Source: Microthyrium microscopicum (Eukaryota > Ascomycota > Dothideomycetes > Microthyriales > Microthyriaceae). Taken from it: a DNA stretch of 64,000 nucleotides. A model generated the notes under the pieces. It was not told where the DNA came from and made no database searches. It was given only the letters and a program-made list of their open reading frames with translations. This document shows positions 47,165-58,472 of the stretch, one piece after another. The number at the start of each line of letters is the position of its first letter. The stretch's first letter is position 1. Made by a program: the position numbers and the translations under genes. The stretch lies in contig MU004230.1 of assembly GCA_010405405.1 (NCBI GenBank), forward strand, positions 3,431,744 to 3,495,743. Reading direction: 5' to 3'.

Positions 47165-48826
47165 TCACACCCTCCCAGTCATGTCTCTCCAGAACTGCCG
47201 CCAACCATAACCTTTCCTCGCAATATCTTCGTCATGCACTTTTGCCGGTGTCTTGTCAAAATTGCTTAGCAAACCACCTGGTGGTCCCACCCCGATTGTG
47301 GTAGGGTATGGCGAGGCCACCACAAGCGCGCGTTGGCGTATCTCTGCGGGCAAAAATGGGGCCACCTCTGCATAACAAGCCTTAAGCTCGCGTTCTAGAC
47401 TAAAATAGGGTTTTTGAGCTAGCTGTGGAGCTATAAGGTTGTACGATCGAGTGATTGAGTTGAGGTTTGCAATAGAGTGTTTGTGAAAGGAGTGCTCTGT
47501 TGCTTCCCAAGCAGTATCTCGAAAGGGTAGACGTCGACGCATGCTGGGGCGTCGCGTGGGTTCTTGTTCCACTGCGCCTGAGTCTTCGCTAATGCTGCTT
47601 CTTGACTTGCTAGCTGAATGCGAGGGCTCGAGTTGACCGGAAAGAGATATCTGAGAGAGATGAGCGTTTTGAGATATTGGTTCCAGCGTTTCTGGTTGGA
47701 GGGGCTCTTTATCGGCCGGTTGAAGGAGATTATCTTGCTCTGCCAATGCATACTCATGTGCTCTTTGCACCTTCTCATCCAGCGAACCACCCACGGCCGC
47801 GATCATTCTCGCCGCATGTCGTTTCCAATCATTGCGCATACGGAGTCTAAACACACGCACCGCAGTCGCCAACTCCTGCTGCTTTTCAATCCAAGGTGGC
47901 ACAATATCCTGCTTCTTGATCATTTTGTTCATCAGATACTCCGTCGTATCAATAAATGGACTACTCGCATTATAATCACGCTCCAGTTCCTTTCCCCGCG
48001 GCAAGTTCTTGAATTTCCCCCGTGCAATTGCTTCGTCAATCCTACGATTCGCCAGTGCAGCCAGCCCGCCCAATGTCGCTGGTAATTCCCGCGCACTAGG
48101 CTCAAAGCGCGCCTTCATCTCGTCCGACAGCTGCTGCCGCTCTTTCTGGCTCAAGCCTGCCTCGCGTGCCTGAGCGTACTGCGACGAGCGTTCCTTTGCA
48201 CTTGCGATGCGGGCGCCAGCTGATGGTTTCCGGCGCACCCCTACTAGACCCTGAGGCGCGATCCGTGGTTCCGGGGCAGATGAATGGCTGCTCTTGAGTG
48301 GTTTGTGCGCATCATTTAGCATGCGTAGGGCTGTATCGGCCAATGCTTCATTGCCAGTCCATGGCTGGGCGCTGGCGAGATCACGCGTCCCATGACCAGC
48401 GCTGCTGCGAAGGTTGGCCTCGGCAAAGGCTTGAGGATGGCTGGTCTGCAGGTTGTTGGCGAGAGCAATGCGTGCGGCGAGGCGGTCGCGTAGCTCGGCG
48501 GAAAAGCTGGCATCATCTAGGTTGGTGGTGCCCGATTCCAGTGCTTCTTCGGTAAGTTGCTCCAGGCGAGCACTCATGGCCCCCTGAGATGGCTCGGAAG
48601 AGGCATCTTCAGCCTGCTGTGATACTTTGACAGTCTCTGGAATAACCTGAGCGCTCTGTGATGGCTGGGCAGACGTGTTCCGAACTTGTTGAGGTATCTC
48701 AAATGTTTTTGGGCTGTTATCGCGAGCTGGTGCGTTGTTGGATAATCGTCGACGACATTGTGCCGCCAACGAGAATCGACCAGGGCCGGGATTGACTAGT
48801 CGTACTGTAACTCTTGCTATTGGCAT
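47165..48826 (-). CDS. DUF1992 (DnaJC28-type) mitochondrial protein
   Basis: Intronless, 553 residues from the ATG at 48826; upstream in-frame codons are not ATG. The N-terminus MPIARVTVRLVNPGPGRFSL...CRRRLSNNA is basic, amphipathic and acid-poor, typical of a mitochondrial presequence. The conserved block at about 260-330 (ANRRIDEAIARGKFKNLPRG, then NKMIKKQDIVPPWIEKQ) is the DnaJ homologue subfamily C member 28 conserved domain (DUF1992). No J-domain HPD motif is present. The regions before and after are low complexity, rich in Ser/Ala/Gln. Molecular role unknown. Confidence 0.85.
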   Translation of the reverse strand: MPIARVTVRLVNPGPGRFSLAAQCRRRLSNNAPARDNSPKTFEIPQQVRNTSAQPSQSAQVIPETVKVSQQAEDASSEPSQGAMSARLEQLTEEALESGTTNLDDASFSAELRDRLAARIALANNLQTSHPQAFAEANLRSSAGHGTRDLASAQPWTGNEALADTALRMLNDAHKPLKSSHSSAPEPRIAPQGLVGVRRKPSAGARIASAKERSSQYAQAREAGLSQKERQQLSDEMKARFEPSARELPATLGGLAALANRRIDEAIARGKFKNLPRGKELERDYNASSPFIDTTEYLMNKMIKKQDIVPPWIEKQQELATAVRVFRLRMRNDWKRHAARMIAAVGGSLDEKVQRAHEYALAEQDNLLQPADKEPLQPETLEPISQNAHLSQISLSGQLEPSHSASKSRSSISEDSGAVEQEPTRRPSMRRRLPFRDTAWEATEHSFHKHSIANLNSITRSYNLIAPQLAQKPYFSLERELKACYAEVAPFLPAEIRQRALVVASPYPTTIGVGPPGGLLSNFDKTPAKVHDEDIARKGYGWRQFWRDMTGRV

Positions 48827-49360
48827 ATAGATGGAATTACGAGACTCAATAGAGCAGAGTATCACCAGTGACTGAATATTGTGAATGGAATAGGTTTATG
48901 AGGAGTGGAGTTGAAGAAGGCTTGGCATATTCGTAGATCGATCTTCCCGACCCTTCCGCTGCAGATCTTCACGTGGCAAAACGTGGAGAATTAAGGGACA
49001 TTCCAACATGAGAAGGCACGAACGTGCGAACGACTAACACTTAAAAATAGTGTTCCAGGATATGATATAGCATAATATATAGTAATGATAACATTGAATG
49101 AGGGTCGTGATCAACTAGGACACGGAAATACCGGGGAGAGACTTTATTCACAATTAATACTCCATTATGATTGCAAGAAAACACGAATTGTTATAGGCTA
49201 AAATGTACACTTGGAGAACCGTATTGAACAAAAACAGCATTTGATGAGTTACAATAGTAAGCCAATGAACCGGCAACACCAACCTCTGCACGCCCACCGA
49301 TTATCTTGATGCACAAGTCATTTGTATTCATCTCCAGAGTCAATCATCTCTTCGTCCTTT
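48827..49360. other. Intergenic between two minus-strand genes
   Basis: Promoter of the DUF1992 gene and 3' region of KGD1. An AT-rich patch (49030-49100) is visible. No gene. Confidence 0.55.
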
Positions 49361-52300
49361 TTATTCCCCCTTGAGTTTGTCTTGCTTGACAGTGAACGCC
49401 ATCTCCAACAAACTCTTCTCCTCGTTTTGATGAACATTCTTCATACCGGTTGCTACACTAGCACTTGGATTGCGACCAGCGTACATGACGTGGCGGCGGT
49501 TGTGGTACTCGGTGGAGTTCAAGAGTGTCTCAATACGTGGTTGCATAAAGCTCCACGCACCAGCATTGAGGGGCTCTTCTTGGGCCCAGACGATGTTCTT
49601 TGCGTTCGGGTAGCTGTCCAAGTTCTCTTTTAATTGGGCCCATGGGAAGGGATGCATTTGCTCCACACGAGTAATTGCTGTAGTCTTGTCTTTGATTTCG
49701 TCTCGGTACTTCGACAGGGCGGCCCACACTTGGCCAGAGCACATGATGACACGCTCAATCTTGTCGTTAGATTCAATTGCACCAGTTTCATGACCTGGAT
49801 CTGGGATGATCCATTGGAAGTATGATTCGCCAGTGAATTCGTCCAACGAAGAACGGGCAAGAGGATGTCTAAGTAAGCTCTTGCTAAAGAAGAGGATCAA
49901 TGCTATTCAATGATTAGTATTAAGACTCAGCCAAAAGCAGTAGCGTACGACTTACGTTTTCTGAATTGGCGGTTCATTTGTCGGCGAAGGATGTGGAAAA
50001 GATTGCTTGGTTTAGTAAGATATGCCATTTGCATGTTGCAGTCTTGATGTTGACGATCAAGTTTATCGGGACTAGGGAATGTTCGAGGGTCTTCGTTACA
50101 CAATTGAAGGAAACGTTCCATACGGGCTGAGGAGTGCTCTGGACCTTGGCCATCATAACCATGAGGAAGATTCATGACCAAACCAGAACGTTGAATCCAT
50201 TTGACCTCACCGGAGGCAACGAACTGATCGATGATGACTTGGGCATTGTTGGCGAAATCGCCAAATTGCGCTTCCCACATGACCAGAGCATTTGGCGAAG
50301 AAAGTGAATAACCGTACTCAAATCCGAGCACACCATATTCACTAAGTGATGAATTGGCAATGACAAATGAGCCTTGGTCCTTACTGACATGTTGGAGTGG
50401 AGTGTAGGTTGTTTCATTCTCTTGGTCGTGTAGAACAGCGTGGCGTTGAGAGAAGGTACCACGTTCAACGTCTTGACCCGAAACTCTGACGTGATGACCT
50501 TCTTGACATAGGGTACCAAAAGCCATGGCTTCGGCAGTAGACATGTCGATGTTTTTGCCTTCGTTGACAGTCTTTGTTCGGCCGCCTAGGATACGCTTGA
50601 GATTCCGATGAATATTGAAGTCTTCTGGAGTCTCGTTGAGGGCGACACCAATTTCCTTCAGCTTTGCTTCATCATAACCGGTAGGAGGATGTGGAAGCAC
50701 TTCAGTAGCAAGTTCCTTGGGCGATTTGAAACCGTTCCATGCAGAAGTTAGCCACTCCTTCGCTGAAGGTTGGTAGTCCTTGCTTCGTGTAAATGATTCC
50801 TCGAGCATACCCCAAACCCATTTTTTGTGCTCATCGATATCTTCCTTGGTAAACGCGCTTTCAGTCAGCAACTGATCGACATATTTGTCAAGAGCTGGTT
50901 TTTGCTGTGCAATCTTCTTGTACATGAGAGGTTGAGTGAAAAATGGTTGATCAGTTTCATTGTGACCTTGTTTCCGGTAGCAGACGAGGTCAATAACCAC
51001 ATCTTTATGGAACTTGGCACGCCAATCAGAAGCTAGTTGACAGATGAAATTGACAGCCTCGGCGTCATCTCCATTGACGTGGAAAACGGGAGCATCGATG
51101 GCTTTGGCGATATCAGAGCAGTATGGTGTTGATCGAGAAAAACGCGGGTCAGTGGTGAAACCGATCTGATTGTTGACAACAATGTGAATGGTTCCTCCAG
51201 TATGATACGAAGGGAGTGTATGGAATCCCATAGTTTCGTATACGACTCCTTGACCAGCGAACGCAGCATCTCCATGAAGTAGTACACCCATAGCAGACAC
51301 TGCTTCTTTTTCATCATGGTTGTAATGAAGGATGGCGCGAGTTTTTCCGAGGACGACAGGATCCTCAGATTCCAAATGAGACGGATTGGCGACAAGTGAT
51401 AACTGTACACGTTTGCCGGATGGAGTTGGTCGTTCAAAGTTCATACCAAGATGGTATTTGACATCGCCCGAGCCTTCATCACCAGGTTCAGAGCTTCCAG
51501 AAAATTCGCTGAAGATGGACTCGTTTGGTTTCCGAACGACATTACTTAGTACATTGAGACGTCCACGATGAGGCATGCCAATGACAATGTCCTTGACTCC
51601 GTAATCGACACTACGGTCAATGAGAGCTTTCATTCCAGGAATCAAACTTTCTCCTCCTTCAAGACCAAAACGCTTGTCATTGGGATATTTTTGAGCGAGA
51701 AAAGCCTCAAAACTGGTACCCCAAATCAAACGATCCAAGATGCGGCGCTTCTCGTCAACTGAATATTTATAAGGGTTCGGAACTTCGATACGCTCTCGTA
51801 GCCAATCGCATTGATCGCGATCTGGAATGTGAATATATTCAACACCATATGATCCACAGTATATCTTTTCGCAAGCGTCGATAATTTCGCGTAATGTCAT
51901 CTTCTCGCGCTTGTCGGATCGGAACCGTGGTAAAATACCGGGACCAAGGGTAACTTCTTGGTCCATATCTTTCTCTGTGAAGTTGTAATGGGACAGTTCA
52001 AGCTCCTTAATCTTACTGTAGCCAAATGCTTCTGCTTCACCACGTATTTGTAGGGGATCGATCTTTGCTTTATGATGGCCACGAGCCTGGTAAGCTCTTA
52101 CGAGCAACTGAACTTTCAAATGGTTCATGAGATCAGATCCTTGACCAATGTTCATGCCCAGTCCAGGCTCGTATGCGGGAAGTCCTCCGGATGGTGGAGG
52201 GATGATAGTAGGGGGTGGTTGAAAAGCCTGACTGATAGGCATGTCGCCGTGCTCCATGTTGTGGAAATAGATTTGCCATGATACGTGAACGCTTTGAGGG

Positions 52301-52628
52301 TCTTGTTTCCATGCCATGTACATCTCATCAATGTAATTGGCAGTGTTACCTTGGAGGAAGGAATCGTTTGGATCCTAGAGCTTTCGTTAGCGCGATAAAG
52401 AGCTTCGGGCTTTGTTAATATCGCCATTGACGCGGAACATACAACACTCGAAACTTCGCTTTTCGTTGTGTCATCGGAGGTAGTAGCATAACCTCGTTGC
52501 CATCTCGAGGCGCATTGTATCGAAGATCGCTGGATAGCGCTATTAAAGGTTGTGAAGACAGGAGCTCGGGGCGAGCGAACGCCCCGTCGCAGCTGGTTAC
52601 CGCATCGTCTCAGGGACGCAGCAAGCAT
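49361..52628 (-). CDS. KGD1: 2-oxoglutarate dehydrogenase E1 component, mitochondrial
   Basis: Exons 52628-52443, 52374-49956 and 49902-49361 encode 1048 residues, the usual size. A mitochondrial presequence ([20 protein letters not shown]...) is followed by [20 protein letters not shown], the family N-terminal block. Thiamine-diphosphate and active-site landmarks include [48 protein letters not shown] and [10 protein letters not shown]; the C-terminal transketolase-like part has [13 protein letters not shown] and the last exon RPLILFF-type end. E1 decarboxylates 2-oxoglutarate and passes the succinyl group to the E2 lipoyl arm in the TCA cycle. Intron donors are GTATGT and GTAAGT. Confidence 0.97.
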
Positions 52629-53281
52629 TGCGAACAGACGATATAGGGAAGAAAAGGGCTATAAGGGAGAAGGGAGAAGTGGAAGAGGTATTCCAGCAGT
52701 TTAGTGAGGCAAATGGAAGATGTCACAGAGTTTACATGTTTGGCTTGAAGCTCTATCCGGGAATACAACCAGCAGCCAATAGGACGGCGGGAGGCGTAGG
52801 ATGACACATCAAAACAGGTCTTGGCAAATTATATCAATAGAATCCTTGAGAATCTTACTTGCTTCAACTTTGCTATGATCGCTTTAACCTACATATTACT
52901 GCTTCCTCATACGCATGATTACCGTACTCTTGCCTGCCTTTCTGGGCCTGCATCTGGCTTATATACATAACACAGCCAATAGCACGATGAACGACAATGC
53001 GATAGTGAGAAAGCTAGTCCATTCTATCCTCCAAATAGCCATTGTGAAGAGAAAGTGGCCCGTAATAATCGGTACTATGGGATATGGGATACACAAGTAA
53101 GCATCAGTTCACTTACGAACAAAACTTACACTTTCAGTCGAAATTCAAGGTTTAAAATTCATGTCATTGCATTTGCTTATGCTACGGAGTACTTCTATAA
53201 CATACTAGTGCCTACGACGTGCGCATCCTCGAAGCCTGCCGCTATCTCGGCTTCAAATGCTAAAGCCTTCATCGACAATGC
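52629..53281. other. Intergenic, KGD1 promoter and hemerythrin-gene 3' region
   Basis: 653 bp with only short open frames. Nothing recognised. Confidence 0.55.
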
Positions 53282-54010
53282 TCACTTGGTTGAGGGATTT
53301 GGCGAGATAGTCTTGTTGGGAAACTTGCGGAACAGGTCGGCGACATGATCGATTGGAGCTGTCAACAGTCCCATGACTGTCTCGAATGGAGGATGCTCTC
53401 CAGCACTTGGGTGGCTGCGAGATGGAACGAACGCCTTTGTCCTACCGAATGACTTAGCCATGGACTCGGACTCTCCAGCCATGGACTGAATCGCGGCTTC
53501 CAAAGCCGGAAGATCGTGCTCCTCCTCCTCCTTGATATGCTCGGACAGGGAAGCCCAGAGTTCTTTGAGCTTGGGAACATATGCTGGATCCTGGGGCTTC
53601 ATGTTCTGGAAGGCTTTGAGCATTTCCTTGACCTATCTGTAGCGTTAGGACGAGCAATTGACAAGACAGGATGGGAGGCTTGCCTGGTGATGTTCTTTGC
53701 GGTCGGATTCAGCCATCTGCTTTCCCTTATCGCCCATGTACTTCTCAAACTTGGGATACACCACAAGTTCTTCACCAACGGAATGGCGAGCTAGCTCCCA
53801 GGTGAACTGGTTGCCGAAGCGCTGCTGATGATCATGGTCTGTGGAGTTGATCACTTCATTGTAGTACTGCTCAAGCTCACGGTGGTCCTTGATGATGGCA
53901 TCTGAAATGGTAGACATTGCGTAGATTCTTTGAGCAAATGGTCGTTGGGCAGAACGGAGAGTGTGAGGATTGAGTGTTACGCGAGAAGCAGTCTGTAGAG
54001 CAAAGCGCAT
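53282..54010 (-). CDS. Hemerythrin-like HHE-domain protein, probably mitochondrial
   Basis: Exon 1 54010-53684 and exon 2 53632-53282 encode 225 residues. The intron is of the GC-AG class: donor CAG/GCAAGC, CCTAACG branch, GATAG acceptor. The frame is otherwise closed by a stop. The first 31 residues (MRFALQTASRVTLNPHTLRSA...) look like a mitochondrial presequence. The HHE hemerythrin fold is shown by IIKDHRELEQYYNEV, ELARHSVGEELVVYP, DRKEHHQVKEML and EHIKEEEEHDLPALE, supplying the His/Glu ligands for a di-iron site. Fungal members are thought to bind iron or oxygen or sense oxidants; no function is settled. Confidence 0.88.
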
Positions 54011-55624
54011 TGTGAATAAGGTAGGAGAGTGTTCGTAAGTGTAGGGTGCTAGCAACTGTCAAATACTGCGCTTGTGATCAAATTTCGAGAGCCCAATGAT
54101 GAGGGTGGGATTGTAGGAACTGCCCTTTCATTTGTTGAAAGGGATACACAAAGACCATCGTACATGCTTGAACAGGCCATGACGTATCAATGTGCTCCAA
54201 ACGGAAGGATCAATGCTGGTATGAGCAAAATGTCAATGCTGAGTCGTCAGTGAATGAATCGATGATCTAAGAAACTGAGATGAAGGTTTCGCCATTATGA
54301 TTGTGAACTTCATGATTGGACACCGAGCTCAAGCATCCAGGTACACATGCAATTATGGTATTGTGCATCCGTCTTAGTCTAGCTGATCACTACCTACCAA
54401 GCACATACTATAGTATAATTGAGTGCTTAGCCATGCAAGTGGCTAACCTTGTAACTTCATACGATCAATTGAAAGCTGGAGCCCCCACTGACAGCACAGG
54501 AAAGGTTGATGGTATCTGATCAATAGAGTCAGTCTGCTTGATACGCTGCAAGATCAATATCGTATGAGCAATCGGGGCAAGAAAAAGGTAGTAGGACGGC
54601 GTGAAAGGATCGATATCAGGAGGCACTCAGCTCACGCTTTTGCAGTTGTGCCCCTTGCAAGTTGCAACTTCGTCGATGGCGATGGATGGCATACACACTC
54701 TGACACTCAAGACATGGACTTTCGCCTTTCGCAAGCTGAGGTCGATGTCAATCAATTTTCGATGGATTCATGATCGATTGTTTCAACATCCCTGCTGTCG
54801 ATCGTGCCGTTGCGGGTGAGTTTGTGCTGGCGGCAGTTACCGTGGGTATGGTATTCTTGGCTTTGATATGGGATTTTCAGCTTTCCCATGCACTCATGAC
54901 ATGATAGAACCTCAACACAAACCACGCAACTTTTGCCCCTTCGTCATTATCAATGCAAGGTGTGCTATTCGCAGGGACATTGGAAAGCCTGCTTGGCGTG
55001 CAGTGATTGTTCAAGAGCATCGATGTTTATCATCCACGAACCACAACTTTACTCACAGAAAGCACATCGTGAAAAAGTCCACATCAGAAGCATCCCAAAA
55101 TTGGTCACTGTATTACATGTCTGATGGAGGACGCAGAATCGTGGGTTGTTCAGGGGCAACACGATGTCTCTCTGTTTACATCATTATTGAGATCATTTCG
55201 GAGCGAGTCAAACCTCATAGGATCATGTTATGAAATGAGGATGAGCCATCACAATTGCTCCATCCCTTGTTCATTTATAATCATGTATGATCTGAAAAGG
55301 CTCTCCCAAAGCTTTTAAGAAATGAAGACGCTTTACTGTGTCGGTTGGTCCAGCGGGCCCATTTGACGTTGTAAGACTTTACACTCATGCAAGAGCATTC
55401 GATTACATAGAATAACCAAGGGAGTACTTCAAAAACATTGAAAATTTAGGTAAGGCAAGGTTTGATGTCATATAACTCATGAATCAATTCAAGCCTCTAG
55501 GCGGGACATCTTCTTGTGGTAAGAAGATACTAAAACTAGTACACAAATAATAGGATCAAAGAGAGCCATGGCATACAGACTCCATACAAGGTCACCCGCA
55601 GACCAGGCCTCAGCCCATCATAAA
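54011..55624. other. Intergenic, 1.6 kb
   Basis: It lies between the start of the hemerythrin-like gene and the 3' end of the PHD-finger gene, both on the minus strand. Open frames around 54564-55318 overlap one another and carry no motif. No gene recognised. Confidence 0.5.
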
Positions 55625-57563
55625 TTAGTCCCTCCGACTACTAGTCGGGCGAATCCGACGAGACTCCTTCATAGCGGTTTTACAATCCTCACAATACCAC
55701 TTGGCAGTCGTCGGCGCCTCTCTGAGTCCCGCGCACCTAAGATGGAACCATTGACGAGCGCACGTCGCACTATCACACGCTACCATCACGCCGTAACTAA
55801 CCTCATTACAATAGCAATACCGCGGTTCGTCCCCATCAGCTTCTTCCTCTTCGTCTTCAACATCTTCGCCGTCTGCTTCATCGCCTCCATTTTCGACTTT
55901 GCGGGTTGCGACGCGCTTCCGCTTCTCGCGTACCGCGGTAGTGCGTTCAGCTCCCCCAGATTCACTAGAGGCGTGGCTTCCGTTGCCAGTCACGCTTTCT
56001 TTGGCGCGTGCCGCCCTGCTCGGAGCGCGGGCAGCATCATCTGGAAAGGCACCGACGACTGGTGTTGCTGTTTTCGAAGCTCGCCCGGTACGTGTTGCAA
56101 CAGGGACTGATTGAGCTGGCTCTACCTCAGCAGCTGGAGCATCTTCCGGTGTGTCCACCTCTTCCCTCTTAAGGATAGATGGAGCTTCCACCGTTGTTTT
56201 GCCATTACTCGCCGAGGTGTCCGCCGGTGGTACAGTCGCGGACTTTACTTCATTTGGCATTGTAGCAAGAGGTGAAGGTGCCCCTAGCGCCGAAGGAACA
56301 TTGGCTCGCATTGTAGCCGTGGAAGAAGATGGTCGCGCAGTTGCAGTTTCTGCCAGAACTTGTGCAGCATTGCTTTGCGAACCATTTCTTCCTCTAGAAT
56401 GACCTGCACGTTGAATTGGTTCTCTGACGTTGAAGGTGCCGACCAGTGGTGACGAAAAGGGTCGAGGAGACTTGCCATCGGCTACTTGCAAACTATCAAA
56501 TGTTAGTGTTATAACTTGTAAGATGAACGAACAGCACGAACCGTTTTTTAGAAGGAAGCGGACCAGGTGCAGCTTTCCGCTTCTTCTGAGCTTCAACCCC
56601 CGGTGTCGGGCTACCAGCAGGTCGTCTTTGTCCACCTAGCGCAGTGCTGATTGATCTCTCCATCGGCTGAACAGTGGGTGCCGCCTTTTTGCGCTTGCCC
56701 TGCCCAGTGCCATTGGCAATTCCCAATCCAGTCGATCTTGGATCGGCAATGCCTTGCGTTTCAGTAGTTTTAGCACTCTTCCCTTTAGGCTTGCGAGCCA
56801 TGGGGCGCTCTTCAAAGTCTGAATCCTGATGTTGATTACGGTTCTTTCGCGCCATCAAGGCTTCTTTGCGTAGCTCGGAACGAGCACCATGATCTCCATC
56901 ACCAGATCCTCCAACGTAATTGTTTGCCGCTGCCGCTTCTCTTCTCGGGCGCTCGTGAACCGGCTTCTTCGTTTCCTTTTCCGTGACATATGCCCAATGA
57001 TTTGGGTTTCCGAGTCGCGCTTCTTTGCTAACTTCCTCTGAGATATGGACGAAAGAGCTTTCGAGGCGGTCAAGCTGTCGCGCCAATTCCATGTTCGCAG
57101 TTGAGAGAACAGCAATTTTCTCGTCAAGCACCGGACCCATTGAATGAAGACTAAAATTGAGACGTCGATAAAGAGGTAATCGTTCCGACTCTGGTAAGTC
57201 GGTTGGAGACTCAGCGGAAACCGAGTCGTCGTGGGAGTTGGAGGAGTCGCCGTTGGTAAGGGTTGTAGGGGCTCGTTGTGGTAGCTTGGCCATCTGCTCA
57301 GCTAGACGGGCTAGATCCTCCTCTGGCTGGTAGAGTTTAGCCTCGACTTCCTTCATCATAGAGAAGTGTCTCATGATTTCGCGAGGTAAGGCATCAACAG
57401 AATCGGTGAAATGTGTCAACGCAGGGAAGAAGCCTGGCTGCGCGTCGGTCGGTGTCGAGGCCTCTACGGGGTTGGAAAAGGTTCGAGCATAGTAGTTTTG
57501 AGGCCTGGGAGCAGTGGTGCGAACAGCCCGGGCGGACTGTCGACGACCACCCGTCACAGACAT
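55625..57563 (-). CDS. ING-family PHD-finger protein (histone acetyltransferase/deacetylase subunit)
   Basis: Exon 1 57563-56542 and exon 2 56492-55625 (50-nt intron, donor GTTCGT, CTAAC branch) encode 629 residues. An N-terminal ING helical domain (LTHFTDSVDALPREIMRHFS, then a coiled coil about 60-190) is followed by a long basic, low-complexity linker and an acidic run just before the C-terminal PHD finger: YCYCNEVSYGVMVACDSATC, WFHLRCAGL and WYCEDC. ING proteins (yeast Yng1, Yng2, Pho23) read H3K4 trimethylation and anchor NuA4, NuA3 or Rpd3 complexes. Which one this is cannot be told. The linker is much longer than in the yeast proteins. Confidence 0.92.
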
Positions 57564-58472
57564 TATAAATCAAGACTTTCAGCTTGTAAACGGGACAAGA
57601 TTGAGCGTACTTCTATGAGGACTCGGAGAGGGTGTGAGGGTAGCTTGGGAGGTTGGTTGAGGAGTGGAGTAGAGATAAGACAGACAACCGCTAATGTGAG
57701 TGAGCGCCAGCTGAAGAATATTGGACTCTGCAGTATCAGATCAGGAAATGAAGAGGAATTTCGCAATGGTAGTGCGTGTGGAAAGGTAATGTAGAGCTCG
57801 TTGGTGTCGCAGGATCCTACAAAGCTGCCAAGCGTCAAGCGCGGAGTTTAGATTCGGAGGCAATGCTTATCGATAAAGCATGATCTTATCTTGATCTCCT
57901 CAACCTCTTGTGCTCCCTACTTTCCACTTGAACACTTCAAGTGTAGCATTCACCTTGAACTTCCCATTGTCAGCATCAAGCTGTCCCAATTGATGGCATT
58001 GTTGATGTCTCTATGTCATTGACGCGTTAATTAGGCTTGAAAACAGCAATGATGGACCCCTTTAGAGTGCAGTGAGCTCCCGCTCCTCTAGAGCCTTTCA
58101 TTTCTTATGTGCACGAAGTCTGCTCATTTCTCAAGACCAGCGAGCAATTGAGTTCTGTTAGATATTGCATTTGGACTAATTCTTTCCTCGGCCCAGAGTT
58201 GATGTTTACTTGAGCAATGCCACGCTTGTGTACTACGCCTTGACGTCTGTACTGAATACCATCGAACGATATCAAAGCGACATCTCCATTCCCAAAGTGC
58301 GTCATATTGCCGACGATAACCGCTTTTGGATCTTGCATGTCCTGAAGTGGTAATAATTGGTCAATGAGTCAATCAGGACAGCTAGGGCCTGTCGACTATC
58401 AATACAGCTCCGTACACCATGGGTGTGTACTACTAGCCAAATATCCTTGAGCCTTATTTTGTCTTTGTGGCA
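57564..58472. promoter_or_regulatory. Divergent region between the ING gene and the aminotransferase gene
   Basis: 909 bp with both promoters; a possible small minus-strand gene inside is listed separately. No specific site is claimed. Confidence 0.5.
58105..58338 (-). CDS. Possible small protein, unrecognised
   Basis: An ATG-started 77-codon frame (MQDPKAVIVGNMTHFGNGDV...) with ordinary codon use and no competing frame on the other strand. Just upstream on the minus strand is a sequence resembling an acceptor (CCACTTCAG), so it could be the second exon of a small gene whose first exon lies near 58420. No domain is recognised and chance is a real possibility. Confidence 0.28.
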   Translation of the reverse strand: MQDPKAVIVGNMTHFGNGDVALISFDGIQYRRQGVVHKRGIAQVNINSGPRKELVQMQYLTELNCSLVLRNEQTSCT

